Source of the DNA: Actinoplanes siamensis
GTDB lineage: Bacteria > Actinomycetota > Actinomycetes > Mycobacteriales > Micromonosporaceae
Direction: 5' to 3'
Assembly (NCBI RefSeq): GCF_016862395.1
Contig: NZ_BOMW01000035.1
Span: 62,001-126,000, forward strand
Length of the DNA stretch: 64,000 nucleotides
The first letter of the stretch is position 1. Each line of letters opens with the position of its first letter. A program made the translations under genes and the position numbers. Positions 17,132-27,836 of the stretch are shown here, piece by piece. The notes under the pieces are model-generated. The model was given only the letters and a program-made list of their open reading frames with translations. It did no database searches and was not told the DNA's origin.

Positions 17132-17635
17132 GTGCCCCCGACCTCATCGCGGCCCCGAGGCCTGCGCAGCCGGTTACGCGCCCTGGCGCGGGAGGCGGGC
17201 AAGTTCGGGACGGTCGGCGGCCTCGCCTTCGCGATCGACCTGATCGTCTTCAACGTGCTGCTCGGCGCCGGCAGCGAGACGCTGACCGCCAAGACGCTCT
17301 CCACGATCGTGGCGACCACCCTGGCGTTCTTCGGCAACCGGTTCTGGACCTGGCGCGACGGCGCACACCCCCACATGGCCCGGCAGTACACGACGTTTTT
17401 CGTGCTCAACGCCATAGGACTGGGCATCGCGTTGGCCTGCCTGGCGATCAGCCACTACGGTCTCGGCGAGATCTGGCCGGCGTTGCAGAGCCGGGCGGCG
17501 GACAACATCGCGGGTCAGCTCGTCGGCACCGCGATCGGTACCGTCTTCCGATTCTGGTCGTACCGGAAGTTCGTCTTCCGCGCCGACGCGCGGCGGACAG
17601 CAGGTGTGACACCGTCGTCACCCACCCTCCAGTGA
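17132..17635 (+). CDS. GtrA family membrane protein (copy 1)
   Basis: Four-helix membrane protein of 167 aa of the GtrA family, whose members are thought to help move polyprenyl-linked sugars across the membrane. Family signatures: KFGTVGGLAFAIDLIVFNVL in helix 1, LAFFGNRFWTWR after helix 2, and the C-terminal VFRFWSYRKFVF. GTG 17132 is chosen since it gives the normal GtrA length. The frame extends into the sigma gene, which is not needed. A second GtrA gene follows 37 bp downstream. Confidence 0.88.
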   Translation: MPPTSSRPRGLRSRLRALAREAGKFGTVGGLAFAIDLIVFNVLLGAGSETLTAKTLSTIVATTLAFFGNRFWTWRDGAHPHMARQYTTFFVLNAIGLGIALACLAISHYGLGEIWPALQSRAADNIAGQLVGTAIGTVFRFWSYRKFVFRADARRTAGVTPSSPTLQ

Positions 17636-17660
17636 TTCGGCGCTCGCGCCCTTGCCCCCG

Positions 17661-17666
17661 TAAGGT
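17661..17666 (+). promoter_or_regulatory. Leaderless -10 box of second GtrA gene
   Basis: TAAGGT six bases before the ATG at 17673. Confidence 0.4.
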
Positions 17667-17672
17667 TGCCCA

Positions 17673-18221
17673 ATGCCTTCAGCTCAACCGCTGACGGAAC
17701 GCCTGCGCCGTCTCGCTCCCGAAGCCGTCGCCTTCGGCATCATCGGCGCCGGGAACACGCTGCTCTACATGGCCATCACCTGGCTCGCGCTGCCGATCGG
17801 CGCGGTCAAGGCGAGCATCATCGCCACCGTCGTCACCACCACTCTGGCGTACCTGGCGAACCGCTACTGGACCTACCGGCACCACACGCGCACCGCGCTC
17901 CGCCGGGAGTACACGTTGTTCTTCGGCTTCAACCTGGTCGGGATGGTGATCCAGTCCGGCATGGTCGCGGTCGGCAAGTACGGTTTCGGCCTCACCGAGA
18001 CGGACGACGAGCTGATGTTCCTCGGCGTCACGGTGATCGGCATCGCGATCGCCACGATCTTCCGCTTCTGGGCCTACCGGACGTTCGTGTTCCTCAAGCC
18101 CCCGGTCGACGGCCACGAGGGGGAGATCGCCGAGCTCGACGCGACGGCCGGCCTGGCCGAGCTCAGCGCTGTCGACGTTCCGGGGAGCGCGGCCGAGCTG
18201 GACGCCCGGCTGAAGCGCTGA
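17673..18221 (+). CDS. GtrA family membrane protein (copy 2)
   Basis: 182-aa GtrA-family protein with the same landmarks as copy 1: AFGIIGAGNTLLYMAI in helix 1, LAYLANRYWTYR, and IFRFWAYRTFVFLKP. It has an additional acidic C-terminal tail (about 150-182). The two copies are diverged paralogs. Its 3' end overlaps the convergent PH-domain gene by 59 bp, so the tail is coded on both strands. Confidence 0.88.
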   Translation: MPSAQPLTERLRRLAPEAVAFGIIGAGNTLLYMAITWLALPIGAVKASIIATVVTTTLAYLANRYWTYRHHTRTALRREYTLFFGFNLVGMVIQSGMVAVGKYGFGLTETDDELMFLGVTVIGIAIATIFRFWAYRTFVFLKPPVDGHEGEIAELDATAGLAELSAVDVPGSAAELDARLKR

Positions 18222-18753
18222 CCTCCTCGTCGTCCGCTTCCTCCGCGTCGTCCGCGTCGTCCGCGTCGTCCGGCGCCCGCTCGATCAGCTCGTAGAGCAG
18301 CGTCTGCACCCGCTGTGCCCGGGGCACCCCGGTCAGCCGGGCGCTCTGCTCGCCAATCGAGTCGATCACCAACGTGCCGGTGCCGAAGAGGCGGTCCAGC
18401 AGGGACTGGGTCAGCGCGTGGTCGTTCACCCGGTTCAACGGCAGGTCACGACGCTCACGGACCAGCACACCGCGCTGCATCAGGAGCCGCTCGCCGGTCA
18501 GCACGTAGTGCGTGCAACGCCACTGCGCGAGCGGATGCAGGCCGTACCGGACGCCGTGATAGAGCATGATCGCGACGACCAGGACGAAACCGATCCGGCC
18601 GCCCTCGTTGTCCGGCAGCAGCACCCAGGCCATGATCGTGCCGGTCAGGGTGAGCGCGACCACCAGGGCCGGGCCGACCACCGACTTGCCGTGCGGGCGC
18701 AGGTGGAGGACGACCTCCTCGTGCTCCGCGAGAACTTCCGCCGGGAACGCCAC
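18163..18753 (-). CDS. PH domain-containing membrane protein (bPH2/DUF304)
   Basis: 196-aa protein with a short cytoplasmic N-terminus, two membrane helices (about 28-70) and a bacterial PH domain (about 75-160) containing HYVLTGERLLMQRGVLVRER and VIDSIGEQSARLTGVPRAQR. The C-terminus is very acidic (repeated Asp/Ala/Glu, DDADDADDAEEADDEE), encoded by a GTCCGC repeat. GTG 18753 starts four bases after the birA stop, so the two are cotranscribed. The same birA-PH pairing occurs in M. tuberculosis (Rv3279c-Rv3278c). Function unknown. Confidence 0.85.
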   Translation of the reverse strand: MAFPAEVLAEHEEVVLHLRPHGKSVVGPALVVALTLTGTIMAWVLLPDNEGGRIGFVLVVAIMLYHGVRYGLHPLAQWRCTHYVLTGERLLMQRGVLVRERRDLPLNRVNDHALTQSLLDRLFGTGTLVIDSIGEQSARLTGVPRAQRVQTLLYELIERAPDDADDADDAEEADDEEVSASAGRPARPRSPERRQR

Positions 18754-18757
18754 GCGG

Positions 18758-19612
18758 TCAGCGTACGTGCAGGACATCCCCCGCCGAGACACGATGCTCG
18801 GCGCCGTCCACCGTACGGATCACGAGTTGCCCGTCCCGGTCCACGGTGGCCGCCTCGCCGGTGAGCTCGCCGCCACCGGGCAGCAGCACCCGCACGTCCC
18901 GGCCGATCGTCGCGCACCGCCGCTGGTACTCCCCGAGCAGCCCGCACATCTCGGCGTCGCCGCCGGACTCGCGCCAGCCCCCGTACCACCGCTCCATCGC
19001 CCGCAGCAGCGCCCGCAGCAGCGGATCGCGGTCCAGGCTGGTCGCGCCGGCCAGGCGCAGCGAGGTGGCCGGCACCCCGGTGGTCTCCGGCAGTTCCTCG
19101 GCGCGGGTGCTGACGTTGAGTCCGATCCCGACCACTATCGCGTCGCCGGACATCTCGGCCAGGATCCCGGCGCACTTGCGGTCGCCGACCAGCAGGTCGT
19201 TCGGCCACTTCAGGGCGGCATCGACGTCGGCCACCCGGGTCACCGCCTCGGCCAGCGCCACCCCGGCCAGCAGCGGCAGCCAGCCGAACGTGCCGGGGGT
19301 CGCGGCGGGCCAGCCGCGCTCCGCGTCCGGGACGCCGGGCCGCAGCAGCATGCTCAGGGTCAGTCCGGCTCGGGCCGGGCTGCGCCACTGCCGGTCGCGC
19401 CGGCCGCGGCCCGCGACCTGCTGCTCGGCGACGACGACCAGCCCTTCCGCGACGCCGTCGCGGGCCGCCTCGGCGGCGTCCGCGTTGGTGGAGCCGGTCT
19501 CGTCGCGGATGTCGATCCGCGACCAGAGCGCGTCGGGCCGCACCAGGGCGCGGGTGAGCGCGCGCCCGGAGAGCGGCGGGCGGTCCAGATCGGTGTACCC
19601 AGAAGCGGCCAT
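18758..19612 (-). CDS. birA: Biotin-[acetyl-CoA-carboxylase] ligase
   Basis: Biotin protein ligase of 284 aa that attaches biotin to carboxylase carrier domains, here presumably Lys547 of the AccA encoded at 32.2-34.0 kb. It is monofunctional: no N-terminal DNA-binding domain. Catalytic landmarks are DETGSTNADA, the biotinyl-AMP loop AGRGRRDRQWRSP, KWPNDLLV and GIGLNVS. The C-terminal SH3-like domain (about 235-284) is present. Its placement next to the acyl-CoA carboxylase locus is conserved in actinobacteria. Confidence 0.95.
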   Translation of the reverse strand: MAASGYTDLDRPPLSGRALTRALVRPDALWSRIDIRDETGSTNADAAEAARDGVAEGLVVVAEQQVAGRGRRDRQWRSPARAGLTLSMLLRPGVPDAERGWPAATPGTFGWLPLLAGVALAEAVTRVADVDAALKWPNDLLVGDRKCAGILAEMSGDAIVVGIGLNVSTRAEELPETTGVPATSLRLAGATSLDRDPLLRALLRAMERWYGGWRESGGDAEMCGLLGEYQRRCATIGRDVRVLLPGGGELTGEAATVDRDGQLVIRTVDGAEHRVSAGDVLHVR

Positions 19613-19868
19613 TCCGGCAGCCTATGCCCCGTCCGGCGGGCGGCCGTCGGCGGTGCTTCGCCACCGGCCCACCTCTCTTCGACGAGCCTGTCCCGGTCCG
19701 GGCGGCGCGCCTCGTTCCCGTGTACCTTCCCGAACCAGGCATCCGGCCTCGAACAGGCGGCGCGCCCGCCGGCGCCGGGCACGCGTCGTTTCTCCAGCGC
19801 GCCCCTCCGGCGTCCGTTCCGGGCGCGGGTGCACCGCCCGCCGGCGCATTGTCGCGCCGGTGGCCTGG

Positions 19869-21083
19869 TCAGCGCTGTGGGTGGGCGGCGTGGCGGCTCA
19901 CGTAGGACGAGTCCGCCTCGACGGCGGCCGGGCGGGGGCGCGGACGAGGACGGCCACGTTCGCGCCGGGCTTCGGCGTCGGCCGCACGGCGGCCGCGCCG
20001 GGACGGGTCGTTCCATGATGGTTCCTCCCGGCCGGCCGACCCGTTGGCGGTACGTTCGAGGCTGCGCCCCCGGGCGTCCCGCATCGCCCACGAGCGCGGC
20101 AGCCGGATGCGCTGCTCGTCCTCGGGCGGGGTCCACGCCGGCATCAGTGTGGTGGGCTCGGCGGCCTGCACCGGGGTCAGATCAAAACCGGTCGCGGGCT
20201 CGTAGTCGGGAACGGCCGGGAGCCGTTCCACCGGGACCGGCCAGCCGTAGCCGCGCGCCGAGGGCTCGGGGTCGGCGTAGAGGTCGTCCGGCACCGGGGT
20301 CCAGTAGTCCCCGGACGGCGGCTGATCGTCCAGGTCGCGGTACCGCGGGCGGACCCAGTCGTCGATCCGGTCGCCGTAGCGGCGATCGGAGCGGTCGATC
20401 GGGGCGGGGCGCGTCCGGTCGTACCCCGAATCGTCGTCGGCCTCGCTCCAAGCGGCCTGGCCGGAAGCCGGTTCCGTGCCCCACCCACCCTGACCGGAGG
20501 CGTGCTCTGCATCCCAGCCGGGCGGCTCGGGGGCCGGCGCCACATCCCAGCCAGGCGGCTCGGAATCCGGCGACGCATCGCATTCGGCCTGGTCGGGAGC
20601 CGGCTCCGCGCGCCAGGCGGTGTTGTCGATGAACCGGGACGCCTCGGGCTGCTCGTCCGCCTCCCGCGGTTCGGCCGCTTCGTCCACCACGCCCCGGTCG
20701 CCCTGCCACGCCTTCCCCCCGTGCCCGGACCGCTCGCCGTGCCAGGACCGCTGCTCAGGCCAGGGGTACCGCGGCAGGACACGATCGCCCGCGTCGGCCG
20801 GGCCGGAGTCCGGCCCGATCGGCTGCACCCGGCTGTTGAAAGCGGCGGCCCGCCGGCGTCCCCGGCCCGGCGCGTTGTCCACCGGAATCTCGTCGCCCCG
20901 GGGACAGCCGCCCGCCCGGGACGCGGTCCGCGGCGGCTCCCCGGAGCGGCCACGGCGGGCCGGGTTCGCGTCGCGCGCACCATCGCCGCCCCCGCCCCCG
21001 AACAGCACGGCGCGGAAATTGATCAGTGTGGCGAGGCCTCCCGCGATGAAAGCAAGCCCGGCTGCGGTCATCCAGTTCGTCAC
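19869..21083 (-). CDS. Membrane-anchored, mostly disordered protein
   Basis: Unrecognised. About 404 aa if GTG 21083 is used; ATG 21071 is an equal alternative four residues in. One membrane helix at the N-terminus (AAGLAFIAGGLATLINF) is followed by about 370 residues rich in Pro, Asp, Glu, Arg and Trp with no visible fold. The middle has repeated PPGWD and GQ-x-W units (EPPGWDVAPAPEPPGWDAEH, then SGQGGWGTEPASGQAAW). It is divergent from accD. Codon use is normal for the genome, so it is probably a real gene, but I cannot assign a role. Confidence 0.6.
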   Translation of the reverse strand: MTNWMTAAGLAFIAGGLATLINFRAVLFGGGGGDGARDANPARRGRSGEPPRTASRAGGCPRGDEIPVDNAPGRGRRRAAAFNSRVQPIGPDSGPADAGDRVLPRYPWPEQRSWHGERSGHGGKAWQGDRGVVDEAAEPREADEQPEASRFIDNTAWRAEPAPDQAECDASPDSEPPGWDVAPAPEPPGWDAEHASGQGGWGTEPASGQAAWSEADDDSGYDRTRPAPIDRSDRRYGDRIDDWVRPRYRDLDDQPPSGDYWTPVPDDLYADPEPSARGYGWPVPVERLPAVPDYEPATGFDLTPVQAAEPTTLMPAWTPPEDEQRIRLPRSWAMRDARGRSLERTANGSAGREEPSWNDPSRRGRRAADAEARRERGRPRPRPRPAAVEADSSYVSRHAAHPQR

Positions 21084-21205
21084 GTGAGGCGTAACGAATG
21101 GGGCAAGGGGTGTGAAACGGACGCATACCGACACCCGCTTCGTACGCCGCGAGCGAAGCTACGATCATCGGAGTGCATCGCCGCCCGCCGAGCGTGGAGA
21201 CCATC

Positions 21206-22777
<1,572 letters not shown>

Positions 22778-22802
22778 CGGCTTTCCCCGCGGTGGCGCGG
22801 GC

Positions 22803-22853
22803 GGCTTCCCGGGTCCGCGCACGGCCGACGGCTTCCCGGGTCCGGGCACGGCC
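22803..22853. repeat. Short tandem repeat after accD
   Basis: Two near-identical 24-25 bp units (GGCTTCCCGGGTCCG, then GCACGGCCG) at 22803 and 22830 in the gap between convergent genes. Confidence 0.5.
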
Positions 22854-22913
22854 GGGCGGTCCATTCGAGCAGCGCACGGCTTCGGGCGCCCGCGCGGTTT
22901 ACCGGGCGGTCGT

Positions 22914-23648
22914 TCAGACGGTCGCCGGCAGCCACTGGCCGGCCAGCAGGAACGCGCCCGTGACCAGGGCGATCAGGTTGACGACGAGGAAGACGCCGAC
23001 CCAGAAGAGCGCCGGCACGTGGGTGATCCGGGCCAGCTGGTCGGCGTCCGAATCGCGCATCCGGCCGCGGCTGCGCAGGCTCTGCAGCTCGAAGACCGGC
23101 CGCACGCCGCCGATCAGAAGGAACCAGACTCCCGCGTACGCGAACGCGGACTGCACCTCGGGCGACGCGTACCAGGACACGGCGAACACGATCGCGCCGG
23201 TGACCAACAGCGAGATCACCCCGAACAGGTTCCGGATGTTGATCAGCATGAGCAGCAGCAGCGCCACTGCCAGCCAGAGCAGCAGCGTGATGCGGTTGCC
23301 GCCGAGCAGCCACGCGCCGCCCAGCCCGACCAGCGACGGCGCGATGTAGCCGCCGAGCAGGGTAAGAATCATCCCGAGGCCGGTCGGCCGGCCCGCCGAG
23401 AGCGTCAGGCCGGACGTGTCGAACTCCAACCGGATGCCGCGCAGTCTGCGGCCGGTCAGCAGGGCGAACAGGGCATGACCACCCTCATGGGCGATGGTCA
23501 CCGCGTTGCGGGCCACCCGCCACACCGGGCGGAAGGCCACCGCCAGGAATCCGGCGACCGCGGTGAGCAGCACCAGCATCCCGGGTGGGTCCGGTTGGGC
23601 GCCCAGCAGTTGGTCCCAGAGGTCGCTCACACCGTCGATCGACAACAC
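22914..23648 (-). CDS. M50-like membrane metalloprotease
   Basis: Polytopic membrane protein of about 244 aa resembling the peptidase M50B-like group. The zinc-binding motif HEGGH lies in TIAHEGGHALFALLTGRR (about residues 53-70), after a first helix (LVLLTAVAGFLAVAF). About five further helices follow. Around GMILTLLGGYIAPSLVGLGG a conserved glycine-rich helix is seen. A third zinc ligand (the NPD/xxPDG motif of site-2 proteases) is not obvious, so activity is uncertain. GTG 23648 is chosen because upstream residues are not hydrophobic or conserved. Confidence 0.75.
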   Translation of the reverse strand: MLSIDGVSDLWDQLLGAQPDPPGMLVLLTAVAGFLAVAFRPVWRVARNAVTIAHEGGHALFALLTGRRLRGIRLEFDTSGLTLSAGRPTGLGMILTLLGGYIAPSLVGLGGAWLLGGNRITLLLWLAVALLLLMLINIRNLFGVISLLVTGAIVFAVSWYASPEVQSAFAYAGVWFLLIGGVRPVFELQSLRSRGRMRDSDADQLARITHVPALFWVGVFLVVNLIALVTGAFLLAGQWLPATV

Positions 23649-23858
23649 GCGGGGGACTGTAGCCGATCCGGCCGTGCGGTGCGTCGCACCGGCCACGCGT
23701 CTCAGCTACGTACAACTCGTTCGGTGGTCCGGCTTCTCTGCCCGCCGGCCTCGGCCTGCCGACCTGCTCCGCTTCGCGGGCTCCCACGCCTGCTTGCTCC
23801 TCCACCTGCCGGGCGCCTACGCCTGGTGGCTCTTTCCGTTGCCCGGCTCTGTGCTCGT

Positions 23859-24071
23859 TCAGGCGCGACGGCGGGCCACTGCCTTCGCGGGGGCGGGGGC
23901 ACGGTGGCCGAGGCTCCGGGCCGCGTAGACGCCGCCGGCCGCGACCACCAGACCGGCGAGGAGAAGCACCGCCACCGGTCCCAGGGCGGTCGCGACAATC
24001 GCGACGTCGGCCAGGGCGACCAGCATCCACAGCGCCAGCGTGGGCTTACTGCCGTACCGTCGGCAGTTCAT
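23859..24071 (-). CDS. Small two-helix membrane protein
   Basis: 70-aa protein with two membrane helices (LWMLVALADVAIVATALG and VAVLLLAGLVVAAGGVYAA) and a basic C-terminus. ATG 24071 has an excellent GGAGGTG ribosome site, which supports a real gene. It lies 86 bp downstream of the Ser/Thr kinase stop on the same strand and may be cotranscribed with it. Function unknown. Confidence 0.7.
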   Translation of the reverse strand: MNCRRYGSKPTLALWMLVALADVAIVATALGPVAVLLLAGLVVAAGGVYAARSLGHRAPAPAKAVARRRA

Positions 24072-24156
24072 AACGCACCTCCATCCGTGATCCTCAACAA
24101 CTACCCGCGTTGCCGAGGAATCACGCATGAAGTTGGCGTCGGCTTGCCCGGTCCGG

Positions 24157-27100
24157 TCAGCCCGCCTTGAATCCGGCGAGCACTCCGTCCAGATCCTTCC
24201 GCGCGGAGTCCCATTCGTCCGGCGGCGTGTACCAGCAGATGTTGTACGTCTTCCCGTCGACCGAGAAGCCCCGCTTCAACACCCGCTGCCGGCTTCCGCT
24301 GTCGGTGTTGTACAGGTACTCCCAGTCCGCGGCCGGACGCCCCTGGTAGGTGACCGACTTGATGCCGATCTTCTGGTAACCGGGCGGGGGCGACGCCTGC
24401 TGGAAGGCCTTCGCCGGGTCACCCTGGTCACCGTCGAACCGGAAGACGATCAGCAGCCGGTTGTCCCACTTGATCCAGTTGCCGCCGCTGCCGCGCTTCT
24501 CCACCTCGGCGTTCGACGGGAGCGCGAGCGAGTAACCGGAGAGCGATCTGGTCTTCCAGCCCGCCGGAACCGCGCCGGTGGTCGCGGCCGCGGAGGACGG
24601 CGCGCTGGACGGCTTCGCCGGCGCGGCCGAGCCGGCGCCGCCCTTGGCCGGCGGGGCGGCCGGCTGCTCGCTGCCGGACACCGCGGCCGGCGTGGTGCCG
24701 CCGGACCCGGCCGTCCGGTCCCCGTCGTCACCCAACGCCTGCACCAGGATGATGCCGACGAGCAGCACGAACACCAGCACGATCGAGGCGCCGACGATCG
24801 CCTGACGGCGGGTCAGCGTGGTCCCGAAGATCGTGACGCCGTTGACCCGGCGAACCTCCGGGCGCACCGGCATCGGATTCCACGCCGGACGGTTCGACGG
24901 GGTGAACCCGGGGACGCCGGGCAGCTGGTTGACCACCCGGGTGGCGCCGTCCGGCTCGGCGGCCGGGGTCGGGGTCGGCGGGACGATCGCGGTGAAGTCG
25001 ACCACAGAGGTCTTGTCCTGGTCGGCGGCCGGGCGCCGACCAGGGGTCAGAGCCGTGGCCGGGCGTTCCGGGGCCTCGGCCGGCTCGGGCTTCTTGGCCT
25101 GCTCGGCCTTGACCCGGGCCGCCTCCTTCCGCGCCGCTTCCGCACGCGCGGCCTCGGCCCGTGCTTTCTCGGCCCGCGCAGCTTCGGCCCGCGCTTTCTC
25201 GGCCCGCGCAGCTTCGGCCCGCGCTTGCTCAGCTCGTGCTTCTTCGGCTCGCGCCGCTTCCGCTCGCGCGGCCTGCTCGGGCTCGGGCTGTTCGGCCTCG
25301 GCCTTCTCGGTGTCGGCCTCGGCCGGCTCGGGCGTGGCCTCCGCGGACCGGTCCGGTCCCGGCTCGGCCTTGACCGCCGGCTGGGTCTTCTCCGCCGGCT
25401 CGGCCTTCTCCGCCGGCTGGGTCTTCTCCGCCGACTCGGCCTTCTCCGCCGGTTCCGCTGCTTCCGCGGGCTCCGCCTGCTCGGCAGCCGCAGGCTCTTC
25501 CGCCGACCCGGCGTTCTTCGCGGGACCGGCCTCCGCCGCGGTCACGGCTGCGACGCGTCCGGCCGCGACGTCAGAAGTTTCCGCGCTGGTTGTCGTCCCG
25601 GGCGTGTCGGACCCGGCCCGCGCGGCACTGTCCGATCCGGGCTGGTCGGTTCCGGTCGGGGACGGCTCAGCGGCGTACTCCGCAATCGTGGCCTTCCCGG
25701 CCACCGACTTCGCCGCCGCTTTCCCGACGGCGTCGGCCGTCGTCTTCCCGCTCTGTTCCGCCTCGCCCTTGACCTCCGGACCGGCCTTCGCGGGCTCGGC
25801 GGGCGGCGGCGTGACCAGGGCGGCCTCCGCGGCCGGGGTCTCCGCCCCGGCCACGATCGGCCGCGGCGCTTCCCCCGGAGCCGGCTGCTCGGCCTCTGCC
25901 CCAGCCGGCGCGGCATCCGCCCGACCCGGCCGCGCCGCTTCCGTCCGGGACTGCGCGTCTTCCCTCCGCGCCGGCTGGGCGGCTTCCGTCCGAGATCGCG
26001 TTGTTTCCGTCCGCGCCGGCTGCACTGCTTCCGCCTCGGCCTGCTGCGCGGTCTCCGCACGGGCCGGCTGCGCGGTCTCCGCACGGGCCGCGGACTTGTC
26101 GGCCTCGTCCGGGGCGGGGACCACCGGGTAGGCGCCGGTCGCGGCGGCCAGCGAAGCCTCGTGCTCGGGCGCGGCCTGCTTGCGGCGATTGGCGGCCACG
26201 TCGGCGGCGGTGAAGCCGACCCGGGCCGTGTTGACCGCTGGGTGATCCGCGGACGGATCGACAGGGGCCGCCCGCCCGGGAACCCCAGGGGCGGCGGACG
26301 CCGGACGCGCGCCGGAGAAGGTGACCGGTCCACGAGCACCGGACGGGTCACCCGGCTGACGCGGACCAGCGGGATTCGCCGGGCCGCGGCCGTCGAACGG
26401 GGTACCGGGCTGGCGCGGACGCGACGGGTCGACAGGTCCCCTCGTACCTGCCAAATTGCCCGGTTGGGCGAGGCCGGGCGGGGCGGCTGGACCGCGCGCA
26501 CCGCCGAGATCGGCCGGGCCGCGCCGGCCGGGCGGCTCGTCGCGGACCGGGGGCCCGTCCACCCTGGTCGGGTCCAGCGGCGGCTTCTGACCCGGGCCTG
26601 CCGGGGGCGCCGGGGGCACGTTGCCGACCGTGGCGCGGCCCGGCGTGAAGCCCGGACGGCCCGGTGGAGTCGGACGGCCCTGACCGTTGTTGCCCACGGC
26701 GTTGGGGCCACTCTGGGAACGGTTCGGCGCGTCGCCGGGACGGGCCGTCACCGGCGGGCGCGGGGTGGGCACGACCGGCGCGGAGCCGGTGGCGGTGACG
26801 AAACCGCTGCCCGGCAGCACCGGCGGCCCGCCCGGCCCGGTCGGCAGCGACGGCCGCTCCCGGCCGGCCCCGGGGCGGCGCATGGTCGGGCTCATCGGGA
26901 AGCTGATCTTCGTGCGGCGGCCGGCGGCCCGGGCCAGCAGCCGCTCGGCCTCGTCGGCGTCGATGCGGTGTGCCGGATCTTTCCGCAACAACCCGTTGAG
27001 TACGGGCTTGAGCGGCCCCGCGTTCCGGGCCTGCGGCACGTTCTCGGTGGCCAGCGCGGCGAGCGTGGCGATCGCCGACGGGCGGGCGAACGGGGACTGG

Positions 27101-27738
27101 CCCTCGACCGCGGCGTACAGCGTGGCGCCGAGCGACCAGAGGTCGGCGGCGGGACCGGCGGTGCCGTCCCGGGCACGCTCCGGAGCGATGTACGCAGGGG
27201 AGCCGAGGACCAGCCCGGTGCGGGTCACATTCGGGTCGCCGGGGACTGTCGCGAGACCGAAATCGGTCAGCACGACGCGGCCGTCACCGCCGATCAGCAC
27301 GTTGCCCGGCTTGATGTCGCGGTGCACGACACCGGCGCGGTGGGCCGCCTTCAACGCGTTGAGCACGCCGAGGCCGATCTCGGCGGTGCGGACCGGGTTG
27401 TACGGCCCGTCGGCGGCCAGCGTGTCCTGCAGGGAACGGGACGGCACGTACTCCATGACGATCCACGGGTCGGCGTCCGTCCGCAGCACGTCGAAGACGC
27501 GGACCACGTTGATGTTGTTGAGACGGGCGATGGCGCGGGCCTCACGCAGGGATCGCTCGCGCATCTCCTGCCGCTCGGCGGGCGTCAGTCCGGGCGGGGG
27601 CACCAGTTCCTTGATGGCCACCTCGCGGTGCAGGACGACATCGGTCGCCCGCCAGACGCGACCCATCCCGCCCTGACCGAGCGGCGCGATAAGCCGGTAC
27701 CGATCAGCGACAATGAGCGGGGGAGAAGAAGACATCAC
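24157..27738 (-). CDS. Receptor-type Ser/Thr protein kinase with very long linker
   Basis: PknB-like kinase of 1193 aa. The N-terminal kinase domain (about 12-275) is complete: GQGGMG loop (21-26), Lys43 in VAIK, catalytic Asp141 in HRDIKPGN, DFG and SPAYIAPERA. A linker of about 700 residues follows, first Pro/Gly-rich, then Ala/Glu-rich with a charged repeat (ARAEAARAEKARAEAARAE) likely to form a long helix. A membrane helix (AIVGASIVLVFVLLVGIILV) leads to an extracytoplasmic domain (last ~130 residues) containing YQGRPAADWEYLYN. The second kinase in this window (44258-46189) has the same plan. Codon use is normal. It sits between accD and accE, which are adjacent in relatives. Confidence 0.92.
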   Translation of the reverse strand: MMSSSPPLIVADRYRLIAPLGQGGMGRVWRATDVVLHREVAIKELVPPPGLTPAERQEMRERSLREARAIARLNNINVVRVFDVLRTDADPWIVMEYVPSRSLQDTLAADGPYNPVRTAEIGLGVLNALKAAHRAGVVHRDIKPGNVLIGGDGRVVLTDFGLATVPGDPNVTRTGLVLGSPAYIAPERARDGTAGPAADLWSLGATLYAAVEGQSPFARPSAIATLAALATENVPQARNAGPLKPVLNGLLRKDPAHRIDADEAERLLARAAGRRTKISFPMSPTMRRPGAGRERPSLPTGPGGPPVLPGSGFVTATGSAPVVPTPRPPVTARPGDAPNRSQSGPNAVGNNGQGRPTPPGRPGFTPGRATVGNVPPAPPAGPGQKPPLDPTRVDGPPVRDEPPGRRGPADLGGARGPAAPPGLAQPGNLAGTRGPVDPSRPRQPGTPFDGRGPANPAGPRQPGDPSGARGPVTFSGARPASAAPGVPGRAAPVDPSADHPAVNTARVGFTAADVAANRRKQAAPEHEASLAAATGAYPVVPAPDEADKSAARAETAQPARAETAQQAEAEAVQPARTETTRSRTEAAQPARREDAQSRTEAARPGRADAAPAGAEAEQPAPGEAPRPIVAGAETPAAEAALVTPPPAEPAKAGPEVKGEAEQSGKTTADAVGKAAAKSVAGKATIAEYAAEPSPTGTDQPGSDSAARAGSDTPGTTTSAETSDVAAGRVAAVTAAEAGPAKNAGSAEEPAAAEQAEPAEAAEPAEKAESAEKTQPAEKAEPAEKTQPAVKAEPGPDRSAEATPEPAEADTEKAEAEQPEPEQAARAEAARAEEARAEQARAEAARAEKARAEAARAEKARAEAARAEAARKEAARVKAEQAKKPEPAEAPERPATALTPGRRPAADQDKTSVVDFTAIVPPTPTPAAEPDGATRVVNQLPGVPGFTPSNRPAWNPMPVRPEVRRVNGVTIFGTTLTRRQAIVGASIVLVFVLLVGIILVQALGDDGDRTAGSGGTTPAAVSGSEQPAAPPAKGGAGSAAPAKPSSAPSSAAATTGAVPAGWKTRSLSGYSLALPSNAEVEKRGSGGNWIKWDNRLLIVFRFDGDQGDPAKAFQQASPPPGYQKIGIKSVTYQGRPAADWEYLYNTDSGSRQRVLKRGFSVDGKTYNICWYTPPDEWDSARKDLDGVLAGFKAG
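25100..25290. repeat. In-frame repeat coding the Ala/Glu/Arg helix of the kinase
   Basis: 36-bp units built on TTTCTCGGCCCGCGCAGCTT are repeated inside the kinase linker. They code alternating ARAE/KARAE residues and are a likely site of length variation. Confidence 0.7.
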
Positions 27739-27824
27739 GCAGAAAATACCTGGTTCTGTCGAGCGGCCGCGAATTGATCAGCCGAGTGTGGGACACGTGT
27801 CACCGGAAGCCGGGGCACCCGTCG

Positions 27825-27830
27825 TACGCT
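27825..27830 (+). promoter_or_regulatory. Leaderless -10 box of accE
   Basis: TACGCT six bases before the ATG at 27837. Confidence 0.4.
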
Positions 27831-27836
27831 CGGCCA

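Noticed and set aside
24127..27777. A very long open frame (about 1216 codons) opposite the large kinase
   Set aside because: It is Arg/Gly/Leu low-complexity protein typical of antisense frames in GC-rich genes, and the opposite strand codes a complete kinase.
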